Below, piece after piece: positions 34,210 through 46,251 of a stretch of DNA of 64,000 nucleotides. Below the pieces are notes generated by a model that did no database searches, was not told where the DNA came from, and was given only the letters and a program-made list of their open reading frames with translations. The stretch is from Arcuatula senhousia (taxonomy: Eukaryota > Mollusca > Bivalvia > Mytilida > Mytilidae). The stretch lies in the NCBI GenBank assembly GCA_963971305.1, contig OZ020308.1, forward strand, positions 16,339,092-16,403,091, in the 5' to 3' direction. The translations under genes were made by a program, and so were the position numbers. Within the stretch, counting starts at the first letter, position 1, and every line of letters starts with the position of its first letter.

Positions 34210-35184
34210 TTTAAAGATTTCCAATTCTTTTCGTAAAAAGATAGAATTACGCGTAATTATTTCTGTTTTCAAGGCGATTTGTTCTATGTTAGGCGGTCTT
34301 CATCATACTTATACATTCATGTCTTCAAAGTTCGATTTAACATGATAATTCGAAAAGAGGCTTTGTGACCTATTAAATATATTACTAAGTAGTAACGTGT
34401 ACTAGTTTAGTCCACATACATGTTAGGATGAACAAAGGCTGATTTTTGTTCGAATAGATTTTTAAAACATAGCAATATGACTCGTGGCTAAAAAACATAA
34501 TAAAAAGATTAAATTCCAAATAAAATGATATTTGTTCTTCTCTTCGTTGTAATTTGAATAATTACTTTAAACATATTTTATTGATAGTATCAAACATATT
34601 TACAAATAATTAATTAAATAATTGATGAAATGGGAGATTCAAAACGATGACAAAAGGAAAAAACACGGTGACAATCGCTATCAAATGAGTGACCAGATGT
34701 CACAAGCGATCAAAACAAAATGTTACATCAAAATACAATACCAAAACAGGTATAAAAACGATAAATGTGGTTATGCTGTATATCGATATTTCAAGGAGTA
34801 ACCTCGGATGGTCAAAAACCAAAGGAAATGAATGAAAAGTTCTCAAACCCAAAAGGTTCGAAAAGGAAAGCCAAATCCAACACCGAGGATATTGACCATG
34901 TGAAGTACAAGGAAAGAAACCGGATGTTTTTAACAATTAAGAATTTAACAATCGGGAATTTCAATAACAAAACAAAAATATTAGAAATTTAGGGGTAAAT
35001 TCGTTTCAGACAAGTCTAACATTACCCTCGGGGACCTTTGGTCCACCAGCAGCGGTTATCATAAATGATAAAGACTTAAGCTATAACTATAAAACATTGT
35101 ACATGTATGTGACTCCTCTATGGGGAGCGTACAAAGCGTATTGAAAAAAAATGTACTTTTCTTTTGTTTTTACCTCTAATGGCC
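34210..35184. other. Intergenic, nothing recognised
   Basis: Short opposing frames at 34700-34992 show no domain. Nothing else is supported. Confidence 0.35.
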
Positions 35185-35550
35185 TTTGGAAAGGTGAACT
35201 TGTGCCGTCACTATGCGTCCGTCGTCGTCTGTCGTCGTCCGTCGTTTGGAAACAGTTTAGAAAATCTGCAATGAAATCACAAGACCAATTTGACAGAACT
35301 TTGCAAGAATGATTTTAACCTGTTTGCAACAAACGATTATGACTTTGAAGATACTATAAAAAATAGACCGTTGTTCCTTAAAAAAAATAGAACATAGTCA
35401 AAATCAATTAAAATGTCTTATATTAACTCAACAACTATAACACATTGATTGATTGATTGTTGGTTGCTTAGTGTCCCGTCGACAACTATAACAGACATGA
35501 AAAATTCGAAGGGTTTTAGCTTACAAAAGTCTCCATTGGGTTCAAGTTGA
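35185..35550 (+). repeat. Truncated 'caagaggctccc' family copy
   Basis: The text 'gccgtcactatgcgtccg' followed by (gtc)n and later 'acaaaagtctccattggg' identifies the family. The 3' end is missing and an unrelated 'attgattgattgttggttgc' stretch interrupts it near 35447. Confidence 0.65.
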
Positions 35551-35561
35551 GAGATGACCCG

Positions 35562-35625
35562 GCCTCAACTGCAATACTTTCCATAAGTTTGGACGTGCGC
35601 GGGAAAATCAGGGCTGGTCACGGAA
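35562..35625. repeat. Short repeat shared with 22877-22945
   Basis: The string tttggacgtgcgcgggaaaa with flanking cggcctcaact is found in both places. It is too short to classify. Confidence 0.5.
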
Positions 35626-35814
35626 GTCAGTAAGTCAATCTTGTATCTGGATGTAGATCACTAACACGAAGTTAAGGGTCTCTAAAATGTCAGTAAAGCG
35701 TTAAGATGATTCCCTAAGACAAGTACACTCCTGGCAGTAGATATGGTACGACATAAACAGGGGCACTTTTAATGCCCCTAATTTTACCGTAATAGCATAT
35801 GACTTATATTTTAC

Positions 35815-36982
35815 TTGTTTCTTTTCTCAAAGCTTGAATTCGCGTTGCTGATTTCTGTTCGGTTGATTTTGTGTGTGTTTTTTTACGTTTTGTGTTTGTT
35901 AGATTTCATGTAATGGTTTTATCGTTGCCTTTTCGGACTATTGGCACTCGAATGCCACATTAGTGCCTCTTTGCTGCTCTCAAAACTGATGAAATATCAA
36001 AATCATGACTGGGAAGTTTAACCTCGACCTAAAAACGTTCAATGATTCAACATAGCGAAAATGTGGAACATCTTTCTTTAAAATCTCAAATTGATCGTAG
36101 AGAGAATTGATTTCTTTTCGACTAAAAGGGAATTATCTTAGAGACCCTCTACTACATTGCGATGGTTTTCGTTGCTTATGTAGACTTTACTTACAGAGTT
36201 TCTTATGTCATCAATTATTCAAAATATAGTGGAAAAAAGGGACAAAAATCATTTAATTTGAAATTAAATCTTCTTTAAGATTATCTAAATACAGAATCTA
36301 ATGTAATTTTTGTCCTTGGGTCACATTGATAGGTGTTTAAATCTAGGCTATCAAGTGCCTTGGTTAAACATGCCGTCAAATGTACTTAACCACCGATTTA
36401 AAAATTAGCATTTCATCAACATATGGATGAAGGAAGCAAAGAAGCACCAATGGGGCATTCGAGAGTCCAAAGTTAGAAAGTGCAACGACAAAACCTGTAC
36501 ACATGAACGAGAACAGCGCGGAGAAACAAAACATATGTAAAAGTCATCTAGGGACATTAATATCTAAACGGACAAATCTCAAAGCAAAGATATTCTCTAG
36601 TTAGAATAAGTATGTTTTAATGAAGAGTAAGGCCTGCAATTTAAATGTTTTGGTCCCGATTTCGCTATCCTACCTATGGTTTTACGATGAACCTTCATTA
36701 TAGAGCACTTTTAGATAAGAACTGTCAAAGAAATGCATGCCCTTAACAGCATATGCAAAAATTGTAATGTGATTTTGTTTATGTTGACGTTTTATTGAGA
36801 AGCAAGAATTTTTTTAAAGAATTGATAAATCTGAATTATGTTATAGTGTTATAATCTTTAAATATGCATGTATAAATATTCACTACAACTTTTCTGTTTA
36901 CATAGAAATTATACATGTAATAATTTTGAAAACTTATTGCCCCAATGTTTTGAAACAAAGTGTAAATGATTAATAGTATAAT
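35815..36982 (+). other. Intron block of the pseudogene copy
   Basis: This is the inverted counterpart of 9600-11735, including retroelement tails at about 35815-35985 and 36415-36545. Orientation puts it upstream of the pseudogene catalytic exon at 39456. It reads through the site where retroposon B sits in copy 1. No coding sequence is visible. Confidence 0.7.
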
Positions 36983-37108
36983 GATAGGTAACATAACAGG
37001 AATTAAGTATTGCGCAACCGGAAGTCAGACTGTGACAGAGCTTGCAGCTAGATATTAAAACTTTGCTGGATTGTGATTGGATTATAATATCAAGACTGGA
37101 TAATCATT
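36983..37108 (+). repeat. Direct repeat, first copy (about 125 bases)
   Basis: It runs from ataggtaacataacagg to 'tataatatcaagactgg' and is almost identical to 38168-38291. The two copies bracket about 1.06 kb. Confidence 0.9.
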
Positions 37109-38167
37109 GTATGTTTTCAAGTTTTTAAATGGATGTAGTTTAACAAAATAAGAATAAAATTTTCCACATGATGGATAATTTTTTGGGGTGATTTTTCAAA
37201 CAAGGATGAAATTTTCATTAACACAGGAGAAAATTGTATGTAAACATCCGCCAGCTGAACTCGGCATTCAACAGCTCTATCACAAGACGGTCAACATATT
37301 ATTTGACACCAATTATTCAATGGGAAAAAGGTTATACCATATAGATTTAATTCTAATTACACCAAACACTCTTCAGGGAAAGGTTGAAAGACCGAAAATA
37401 GTTGTTTGATTATAAAGGGGAAGCATCATGTTCCCTATAGCCAAAATTATGTTTCTGTGTTTTTCTTAACTCAAGCTTTTTATATCCACTTGTTTTGGAC
37501 TTATTTATTCATATCAAGTCTGATTGAAGGCCAGAGTCACACCATCCCTTATTATTTCTGTTTTTGTGCTCAAATAAAACACATTTGAAAAATACATTGA
37601 TTTCAATGGAATTTTATGCCGCAGTCACATTATTTGTCTTCTGTGTGTCTCTTCTTATCTAAATTACTTGCCGTACTTACTGAATAAATCCTTTAGTAAA
37701 GCCCTACTCACAAAAGCTGAACAAACCTTTGATTGATTTCATTATTTTTTTCAACAGCTATGGACTTAGCACCAGAATCAACATTTGCACCATGAATGCA
37801 TAAGAGGGGAAGAAAAATTATGGATCAATGATAGGCTTCAACAATGGTTTATAAAGCATTCTTGCTCATACGAAGGTAAATTTCTATCAAATTCTGTATA
37901 ACGTGTTGAAATATTTTTGTTCATTTTTCTTTATTTACATATTGCGACGTGGCAGTTAAAAATATTTTAGACGGCCAATTTTCTAGGTACACAATTTTCA
38001 TTCCTTTTCTTTGTTTAGAATAAATCCCCATTCAACTGATTTCTTAAATCACCACAGGAAGTTAAAAAAGAGGTACAAAGATTTGAAAACTTTTCGTTAT
38101 TCTTAAAAACAGATTAAAATACAAGAAAAAAAGTGTTTCGCGAACAAATGTCATGCAGGCCTAACAG
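37109..38167. other. Segment between direct repeats, no recognised gene
   Basis: A 73-residue frame at 37188-37409 and a 60-residue frame following it have no recognised domain. The segment may be unique intron sequence or an unclassified insertion. Confidence 0.4.
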
Positions 38168-38291
38168 TATAGGTAACATAACAGGAATTAAGTATTGCGC
38201 AACCGGAAGTCAGACTGTGACAGAGCTTGCAGCTAGATATAAAACTTTGCTGGACTGTGATTGGATTATAATATCAAGACTGTATTATCAT
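38168..38291 (+). repeat. Direct repeat, second copy
   Basis: It matches 36983-37108 with a few differences. It abuts the 3' end of the Penelope-like element at 38292. Confidence 0.9.
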
Positions 38292-39440
38292 AGAAGCAGA
38301 GGTACCAATGGGGTTTCCGAATATCAAAAGTCCGAAAGGGCAGAGACAAAACCAGTAAACACCAACAGGAACGGGACAAAAACAGACAACATGTAAAACA
38401 TGGAAACACAAAATAACTGTATATCAATCAACAACGCGAACTCCAGTCGAAACAAGAGTGAACTCAGGTGCTCCGGAAGAGTATAGCACACCCGTCGCGT
38501 TGCCAATAGTCCATTCAGCGTGTCAATTCCGTTTAAGGAAGACAAAACAACATCCTATGACAAACCAACATCTTCACTCATCTGAAAGATCGAAATCCCA
38601 TATTTGTCTATAAGTGCATGATGTCTTCCGTAAAATTTCTTGAGTGAAGACAGCAACCGAGGAGCAACATAACCCTGTGTGAGCAATTTTTGCGTCAGAC
38701 GTGTCGCTCTGCTAAGGAAATCGATGTAAGTCCCGCACGCTCTGGAGAAACGAATCAATTGAGATACGTAAACTTCATAAGCAGGAGCGGACGGAATGTT
38801 GCTACACAAGAAGGGAAAGTTGACGATTGGAAAGTTGAAGTCATCACGTTTGTCATAGAGCCTTGTTGAAAGTCTTCCTTGTGAGTCAATTTCAAGATGC
38901 AGATCTAAATATGAAGCAGACTTCCTAGAATCCGTTGTGTCCTTTATCTCAAGCTCCTGGGGATATATGAGATGGAGAAAGTCACCAAATCGAGAACTAT
39001 TTTGTGAAAGGACATCATCAATATAACGGAACGCGAGGTTGAAAGAGAGAGCTAGTCTACGATCTTTTTTGTCTAGAAGAGTTTGTAAGAAGTCCGCTTC
39101 ATATGAATGTAGAAACAAACCAGCAAGCAAAGGTGCACAATTAGTGCCCATTGGAATCCCTATTGTTTACTGAAAAAACATGTCCACCAAACTGAACATA
39201 AAAAGAAAATTGATCATGTCGACTATTGGTCTTCCGTATATTTGTTCCTTTTCTTAGACTCATTAAAGTCAAAGTAAGTCTTAGTATAATCGGATTGACT
39301 TCTAGATATTTGTACCTTCGTTTTCCATTCTTTTTGAAAAAAAAGCTGTGTTTAATCAGCTGTGTCAATCGTAATTTGAGTTGTTCATGTGGAATAGAAG
39401 TGTAAAGAGAGGAGGAATGGAAAGTTTTGATGAATTGCAT
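38292..39440 (-). mobile_element. 5'-truncated Penelope-like retroelement
   Basis: On the minus strand the RT core is nearly intact from MGTNCAPLLAGLFLHSYEA through FRYIDDVLS (the catalytic YIDD) and YLDLHLEIDSQG, to SRACGTYIDFL and YGRHHALIDKYGIS. A frameshifted upstream part (SLYTSIPHEQLKLRLTQL) lies at about 39440-39150. The 3' tail ends near ccattggtacctctgcttc at 38296. No GIY-YIG domain and no N-terminal half are present, so it is a dead 5' truncation. It landed about 15 bases upstream of the pseudogene catalytic exon. The GTNCAP and YIDD pattern is what I associate with Penelope-like elements in molluscs and amphioxus; the class is not proven here. Confidence 0.8.
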
Positions 39441-39455
39441 TTTTTTTATTTTCAA

Positions 39456-40066
39456 CTTTCGAATATGTTAACGAATAGTCAAGGAGGATGGTGTAAGAAT
39501 GCTAGCATCGAAAAGGAGGGCAACACATGACAGACATGTCTTAAACCAAAGGACTTGGACAATTCCTCCAGAGCAAAAGCGTAGCCAGTTTTGGTGATGG
39601 ACTTGGAGCTTACAAAAGAGAAATACTCAAGCTAAGTCTTGTTACATCATACTAATTACCCTTGTGCACTCGATGGTGCACACTTCTGTGAAAAACTAGC
39701 CAGGGTAGAGTTGAGTTTATGGACTTGACAACCCCACAATATGGTATTCCTATGTACGATTGGGTCGTTTCATTACAAGTAGCCGAACATATTCTTCAGC
39801 AGTTTGAAAAGATTTATTTGGAAAATAGTTTCAGACATGCCAAAGATCGAAAAATATTGAGCTGACAAGGAGGGCAAGATCATATTAACAATTAACCTTT
39901 GAAATACGTTGTTGATGTCATGAAAAATAACGGGTTTTATTTGGACAAAACCGCATCAAAAAGTTTACAAGAAATATTAAAATTACCATGGATAAGAAGT
40001 AATCCAATGTGTATAAAGGAAACATGTACCGAGAGTGATATTCAATCAAACGAAGGGTTTTACTAA
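39456..40066 (+). pseudogene. Methyltransferase catalytic exon, pseudogene copy
   Basis: It aligns over its whole length with 49870-50481 and 909-1520. It is broken by a one-base deletion before the CACATGACAGAC stretch, an early stop (TCT TAA where the others read TCT TTA), further indels around the VPGQGGLDHIN segment, and loss of the acceptor AG (ttcaa before CTTTCG). Downstream sequence to about 40270 also matches the other copies. No usable exon 1 lies upstream in the same orientation. Confidence 0.92.
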
Positions 40067-41016
40067 AGGCTGATCATATTAACTGGGTATAAGCGTTTGC
40101 TCAAACATTGTTTTATATCCGACTATCGCTTTGGACGTTGGGGAAAGTAATTACATTTACCAAGCTTTATTGACCATGGGCGCTAACAACCCATGATTTG
40201 TAATTTAAATAATGGGAGGTTTATACTCGAATTTATACTGAAAAACAGCATAATAGGATAACTTACTATGTTTAAGAAATTAACTTTACAACAACAATTT
40301 CCTTTTAATGTGTGTTTATTTTGACGCTCCAATCATGTGTAAAAAATAAATTTTGGTGTACTGATATTAAAATTTGACATCCAGGGTTCAATTTCCATCA
40401 AGATATAATCATATGGAAAGAAATATATGTATGTTTTTTATTGGTATTATAAATTGACATCTGGGTTCCAGTTTAAGATATAAGAAAAAGTGCATTAGAA
40501 AAAAAAAATATTTTACAGGTTTTATTATCAGGGTTATCTTTAAATCAGCAATTTTAAATGTGCTGCTTTTGCGTATTGACGTTTGAGGGGAAAACTAAAA
40601 ATTCTATAAACAAAAGCAAAATGACTAAAAACAATTATAATGATTCCAAAAACCAGTTGCAAAGTGTATTTATCAAATTGTTCATTTATTAGTTTACATG
40701 TAATTAAATCTGTCAAAGTCAAAAAATGGCTGGATTTCGTTAAACAGGAAGGCCAGTGAGCGACAGACCTGAAATTGAATTCCAATGCTGATGCTGCATA
40801 CCAAATATCAAGAGGCTGTGATAAGTAGTTGCTGTGAAAACTGTTAAGAAAAAAATATTTTTCTGCCCGCACACAACGCCGGCGCGCCTGCCCGACATTC
40901 AACATTATATAGCACGACTTTTTCATTCTGTGAATTCTCCATGAGAAATTTTTTTGGGATGGTTTTAAAACAAATCACTAAAGAGTAGAAGTTCATATCT
41001 TATACATGTGATGTAT
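40067..41016 (+). other. Flank shared with 50482-52789
   Basis: The order of motifs (ataagcgtttg, 'gctttattgaccatgggcgc', 'catcaagatataatcatatgg', 'cccgcacacaacgcc') follows that between copy 2 and the orphan exon at 52790. It lacks the two insertions found there. A 128-residue minus-strand frame at 40540-40926 has no counterpart in the matching region, so it is not a gene. Confidence 0.65.
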
Positions 41017-41170
41017 GATGAGCATGTTTAGAAATGTACTCGATCGCCAGAGTTGTGGTTTGAACATCTTTTTCTGCTTATTACGCTCTACTTTCTATAA
41101 AACAGAAACAATATGTCATTGGATCTTGTTTGTAAAATAACCAAGGTAGAAATACATTGTCTCAACAGCT
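41017..41170 (+). pseudogene. Signal-anchor exon, pseudogene
   Basis: The text resembles 52790-52957 (frame remnants of RNVL, cgctctactttcta and atgtcattggatctt). It has a frameshift in the hydrophobic segment and a stop after the TTTCTA position. It is followed by a MITE-like repeat rather than a clear donor. Confidence 0.8.
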
Positions 41171-41171
41171 A

Positions 41172-41335
41172 ACTCAAGGCGGATTCAGAAATGTATGAGG
41201 GGGTTAAGCTTATAGTGTACTGAGAACAAAAAACAGGTGCAGCCAAATTATTCGGAAACCTGCACGAAAATTTCAAGTCTCTGAGGAAAGTGGAGTCTAA
41301 CCCTGTGTTTCCGCTGTTGAATCCGCTGCTGTTGT
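41172..41335. repeat. MITE-like repeat (gcggattcagaaatgt)
   Basis: The left end aaggcggattcagaaatg and right end ttgaatccgctgctgtt are inverted. The same family is seen at 49020-49170 and 53020-53152, each directly after a signal-anchor exon copy, so it was probably part of the duplicated unit. Confidence 0.7.
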
Positions 41336-41589
41336 ATATGTGCCTACCGCAAAATGAACAACCATGCAACCAGTAAAAGACTCGTGCAAACTATAGATAG
41401 GATTGTAAACCTGTTTTTTAAGGTCTCAAAGGATTTCATATTAAATTTTGTACCGACGCTCTTTTTAAATAAAAGTAAAAAAACGAGATCATATTCAGGT
41501 TCCATTTCCGAATGAGTGTACTATTTTATAGTTCAAATATTTGTTTTGAATTCTATAACAGGAACTTCTTTCTTAATTTCAGCTGTCTT

Positions 41590-41625
41590 ACGAATAAACA
41601 AGGCGGACCTATGAAGAAAGATTCG
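41590..41625 (+). pseudogene. Remnant of a catalytic exon start
   Basis: After a polypyrimidine tract, ttcttaatttcag is followed by CTGTCTTACGAATAAACAAGG, a deleted version of the start of exon 49870 (CTTTCGAAAGGTTTAACG). A similar remnant is near 53396-53412. The rest of the exon is gone. Confidence 0.6.
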
Positions 41626-42852
41626 TTGTTATAACGGGTGTTTGAATCGATACCATTTGTGTACAATACAATGCATGTGCACCATAAAGTTTATGTAATT
41701 TTTATTTTTAATTTAATTATATATAAATTGAATATTCTTCTGTTATATTTTGGGGGGAACGAGTGTGTTCATTAACTTTGAACGCATAGGCATAACATAA
41801 TTACCTCGCCCACACAAATTATTTTGTGAAAATCTTTACCAATGATATATTGAGGATATATTTATAGGATTATTATAATTGGGTCCAGAGTATAACCTAA
41901 ATATGGTCACGAGTCGGTAAACTCATAATGATTTAACGAGTGCGGGGAACTTTGTTGGTAAGTGTACTCATTATTTTAGTACTTATAATGCCTTTTAACG
42001 CATTAGCGCTTTGATTCAGTATACAGACACATACACTTTGGGTTAAAGTCTATTGTACTGTTTCCATGTCACATTACATTGACCCCTTTTTCACACTTCA
42101 ATGACACTGCGAACTTAAAACTTTTCTGTGCGTTAACTTTTGTGTCAGATTTTTGTTGAAAATGAAATTACTTCAAAAGTTTAATACGTAGACATCTGAT
42201 ACAGTCCGTTTTCCACCGTTAAAAAATTATCTGCCCTATTTTTTCACTCTCCTGTAAAAAGGTTAAAAATAGTACCTTAAAAATACATGACGCTAAGGTG
42301 AGATGCACTCTTATACAATGTGCGATTAAAAATCAGGTGTTGGATTAAGCGACTTGTAATTTAAAAGGTAAGGTCTAGACATATTTTTGTCTCTATGAAT
42401 ACAATCTAAATACCCATACCTAATGATAGAGATTCATATTTTTAACACAAACACGTCGTTAAGGCCAAGCGGAACTGATAGCCTGTTTTTGTTAAAAAAA
42501 TTCCAGTGTATTTATTTCCATGGGTGCCTCCTACACATTCGGTTAAGTAATTGCGAATACAAAAAGACACCAAATCAGCTAGTTGGAAAAATTCTATGTA
42601 CACGGGCAAAAAAGTGTAACACTTTTGAATAACCCGTAGTCAAGTAATTTCAGGGGAATTAATGTTATATTTGACCAAGTACAAATGGTGCGTTTGATAG
42701 GTTTTTATAGATATGTAACATTGTGCAAAAGAAATAACAGATATATAATTTACATAATTTTGAAATGCAGACTTACTACCTCCATCTAAATTCTAATTCA
42801 TGCATCGTTTTTCTTTTAATTTTAACATTTGGATAGCAAAACTTTTGTTGCA
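41626..42852. other. Intergenic with relics of the 190-base repeat
   Basis: About 42060-42220 shares motifs with 23945-24560. No gene is recognised; the 69-residue frame at 42423 is unsupported. Confidence 0.4.
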
Positions 42853-43014
42853 GGGACAGATCCAGAATTGATTCACAGCGGGGGGGGGGGTGTTGGTACC
42901 GCTTATAGTGTCTATAGTCTACCGAGGACAAGAGGAGGGTTCAGGGTCAATTTCGCAAACTTATTCAATGGAAAGGGGATTAAAAACCCCGATAATCCCC
43001 CCTCTGGATCCGAC
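42853..43014. repeat. MITE-like repeat (gatccagaa ends)
   Basis: The left end ggacagatccagaattg and right end ctctggatccgac are imperfect inverted repeats. G- and C-runs inside resemble the 19993-20175 copy. Confidence 0.6.
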
Positions 43015-44559
43015 ATTGCCATGATAAAAGATAAAATATATTGTTCAGATTTAAATTTGTGCGACTTTTTTTCTTGAAATTATGAAGATGTTGTGGCTAA
43101 TTGAAATGACCACTGTTAATCTTGAAAAGAAAACTTGTTAATTGCATGGAAGTTTTGAAATGACTTTGAAAAGGGGGAGGCGTGGAATATACAAAAGCCG
43201 TCAAATTTGTACAGCTTCAATACATTAAAACAAATTAACTTATTTATAATATTACTATCCAATTCATTTATATTTTATTTATAAAACAGTTTGTGTTGCT
43301 ACTCAAGCGATGCACATTGTTTTTGTTTTCTTAACGGGTACTTATCATTCAATTTGTTTATCAATCTTATATAAAACCGGTTCTCTATTAATTTGGATAA
43401 AGCGATCAAAGATCAACAAGAATTGCTTTGTATTTTGATTTGTATTTAAGTATGTCAAATCCTCGTGACTCAAAATAAAATAAATATCCTTTGGATTCTT
43501 TTAATGAAAATATGTTTTACTTTTTCAATTTTCATACAAATGTAATGAAACTATTTTTATAAAGTTAACGAAAAATGTTTTAGTGAATAGATAGCATTTT
43601 TTTTGTTACTTATCGCAATGTCAAGGACGGGTGTGTTCGTTTGGGTAAATAGTTATAACACAGGCACTAAAAGTGAACCAACTTTAGAATTACGTATCTC
43701 TTCAAATGTTTGAGGTGCCACCTTGACTGTAGCATCAATTTATAAGAAAATATTTACTGTTTAATTAGATTTTTTTGTAGATTTTTCCTGTTACGGGCAA
43801 AAAAGTGTAACAGTAAATAACAACACCCCCCATTTGACACAAAAGTAAAAACATTTGTAAACGTAAACCATTTTCGGTCGTAATATTTCGTATGTAAGTT
43901 AAGAGATAAATGTTTAATCCTTATTTAAGAACTATTTTGTCCAAAAGTGTCGTTTAATAGCTTTTTAAAGGTCTTGACAACAGCGTAAACAACCCAATAG
44001 CACTTTTCTACCTCGTTTGATAGAAGAGTTAAATTCTTTTGTTCTCTTTTCGGTGGAAATCGGACTGTGATATTGGGTATACAAGCACTTTGGGTTTAAT
44101 CTACACTTCCTTTTGCATGCCTCATAACGTTGACACTTCATTTTGCATGCCTCATAACGTTGATTATATTTTAAAGCCTCAGTGACTATGTGAACTGTGG
44201 CTTTTTTGGTGATGTTAACTTCTTTGTAAGAATTTTGTGTAAAATGAATCACTTGAAAAGTATAATACATAGGTATCTGATTTGGTATACATATACTTGC
44301 GTTTATTGACTACCCAACTGTCACTATGCCATATGGCCTCGACCCAAGCTCTTTGTTAACTTAGTTTTTTTTTTTTTTTTTTTTTTTTGGAGGAGTTAAC
44401 ATTTTTGTGAATCATTAAACACTTTAAAATATATTTTCTTGGCATCTGATATTTAGTATGTAAATGCATTGTGTTAGGCGGCTGTAACAATGACTTCATG
44501 TTAACTTTTTGATTGTTGATTTTGTGTAATTTTTTTTTTAAGTTTAGGTCGATCAAACA
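43015..44559. other. Intergenic with repeat relics
   Basis: About 44170-44470 relates to the 190-base repeat and is interrupted by a T-run near 44368-44390. The motif acgggcaaaaaagtgtaaca occurs both at about 42601 and 43795. No gene is supported. Confidence 0.4.
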
Positions 44560-45361
44560 ATAATTATTTTATCTAGAACAACTAATGTTGGTCCATGTTT
44601 TTCTCTTGGTGGTAAGCTTTCATTCTGTACCTGTCAATTGACATGGCCTAATTGTCCTTATTTTACAAGATCTAAAGACCTGTTTTAAATATCCTGGTGG
44701 TGCTGACATGCGAGAAATACATTTAGTGGCCACGCTTGTTGATAAACCGTTAACAGACGATTGACGACGGACGAAAAGTTACAGCTATAGCTCACCTGGA
44801 CCTGTCTTCTCTTAAAGCAGGTTTCATCAAAATAACTTGGCGAATTTCAGAGGAATTATTCTTCTATAGTAATTCTGTCAATTATTATAAACATGCACAA
44901 AATACGATGTTTAAACGTTATATAATTTATGGCTTAATGACCATATATAATTCATAGCGTTCTATGCCATATTCAACGTCTCCATGAGATTTAATAAAGC
45001 ATAAAATGCATGTGTCAAGTTCTATAACATTTTTGTTTAACGGTTGAGGGATTAGCCAAACGAAGATTCGGATTTTAGAATAGGTAATGAATATTTTAAT
45101 AATTTCTCACCGATTTGACAAGTGTAAAGCCAAAGGAACAATTTAAAAGACGTTTCATTTCTTAAAATAAAACGATTTCTTAAGAAAACGTACTTTTTTA
45201 AAATGGATTAGTATAAATGAAAATTATGTCGAATGGATGATGGCTTTGTTTGTGATAATTTTTTTTCGAAATTGAGTCAATTTTAATAAGGCATGCCAGT
45301 TTAGCTAACCGTCTTTTTACTTAAATTCCTAGTTGAAGTTTATATCTCTGATGCATGTAAA
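44560..45361 (+). promoter_or_regulatory. Upstream region of methyltransferase copy 2
   Basis: It is collinear, inverted, with 13395-13570 plus 14310-14640 plus 16018-16300 upstream of copy 1, including a small relic of the 'caagaggctccc' family near 44740-44805. The stretch just before the ATG (tctctgatgcatgtaaa) is conserved between the copies. The promoter itself is not identified by a clear TATA or initiator. Confidence 0.5.
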
Positions 45362-45580
45362 ATGAATAAGTCGAGAAATGTGCTCGCCAGTGTTGCGTTG
45401 CTGACACTTTTTCTGCTGATTACGCTCTACTTTCGAGGAGAAATCGGAACATCTATCAACCAAACTGTAGGAAATAACAATGTGTCATTGGATCTTATTC
45501 GCGAAATAGCCACACAGAGAAATACATTGTCTCGACAGCTGAATGAAGCCAGGAAAGTTATCGGGCAATATCAATGCAAG
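45362..45580 (+). CDS. Membrane-anchored SAM methyltransferase-like protein, signal-anchor exon (copy 2)
   Basis: The exon has 73 codons, as in copy 1, from the same ATG context and ending at the same donor (TGCAAG before GTATTTG, phase 0). It contains a basic N-terminus (MNKSRN), a hydrophobic anchor (about residues 7-26, ending LLITLYFRG), NQT and NVS sequons, and a helical stem ending IGQYQCK. It differs from copy 1 by a few substitutions such as VALLTLF for VVLLTFF. Its partner is 49870-50481. The frame continues beyond the donor into the intron and is not coding there. Confidence 0.87.
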
Positions 45581-46251
45581 GTATTTGGTTTCTTATCATT
45601 TTGCTTATTAAAACAATGGCCACGTAAAATAAGTGTCCTGTTGCATATGGCCGATTAAGAAATGTATGAAAAAAGTTTTACGTAAAATCTGTATATTCCT
45701 GGCATATGTGGTCTAACGCCTGAATGAAGAATAACGAAATTCCTTGAGAAAAGTGGGGGTTTTAATCCCCTGAAATCCCTTTTGGATTCATCAATGTTGT
45801 CAATGTGTCTGTAGCTTTGTCGATAAAAATGAAAATCAACTGCTATAGTGTTAAATGGCAAGCTAGATACAAGAACTTAAAAGATTGGTTCTGTTTGATT
45901 GTTTTGACAAAAATGGAACTATCTTAAACTCAAAACTGATATTTAATGGACCCTCTACTATTTGTTAGTGTTCTGCATCAAGATTAAAATTACATGTTCT
46001 TTTCCATGATTTCAATGAATGCACCTGATCAAGTCACATACAATGTTTTTATATATCTATGGGCATAAAGTCTTATCACTCTCGCTTTCTTTTTATCAAT
46101 TATTCAATACATATAGTGGTAAAAGGAGACAAAAACCATTTAAATTGTAATATAATCTTGTATTTTATGCAGACTCTATTGAAATTTTTGTCCTTGAGTC
46201 ACGCTAATAGCTAGGTGTTTAAATCTAAGCTATCAAGTGCCTTGGTAAGGT

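Noticed and set aside
40540..40926. 128-residue minus-strand frame
   Set aside because: The collinear region at 52430-52760 does not keep it open, and it lies in the upstream flank of pseudo exons.
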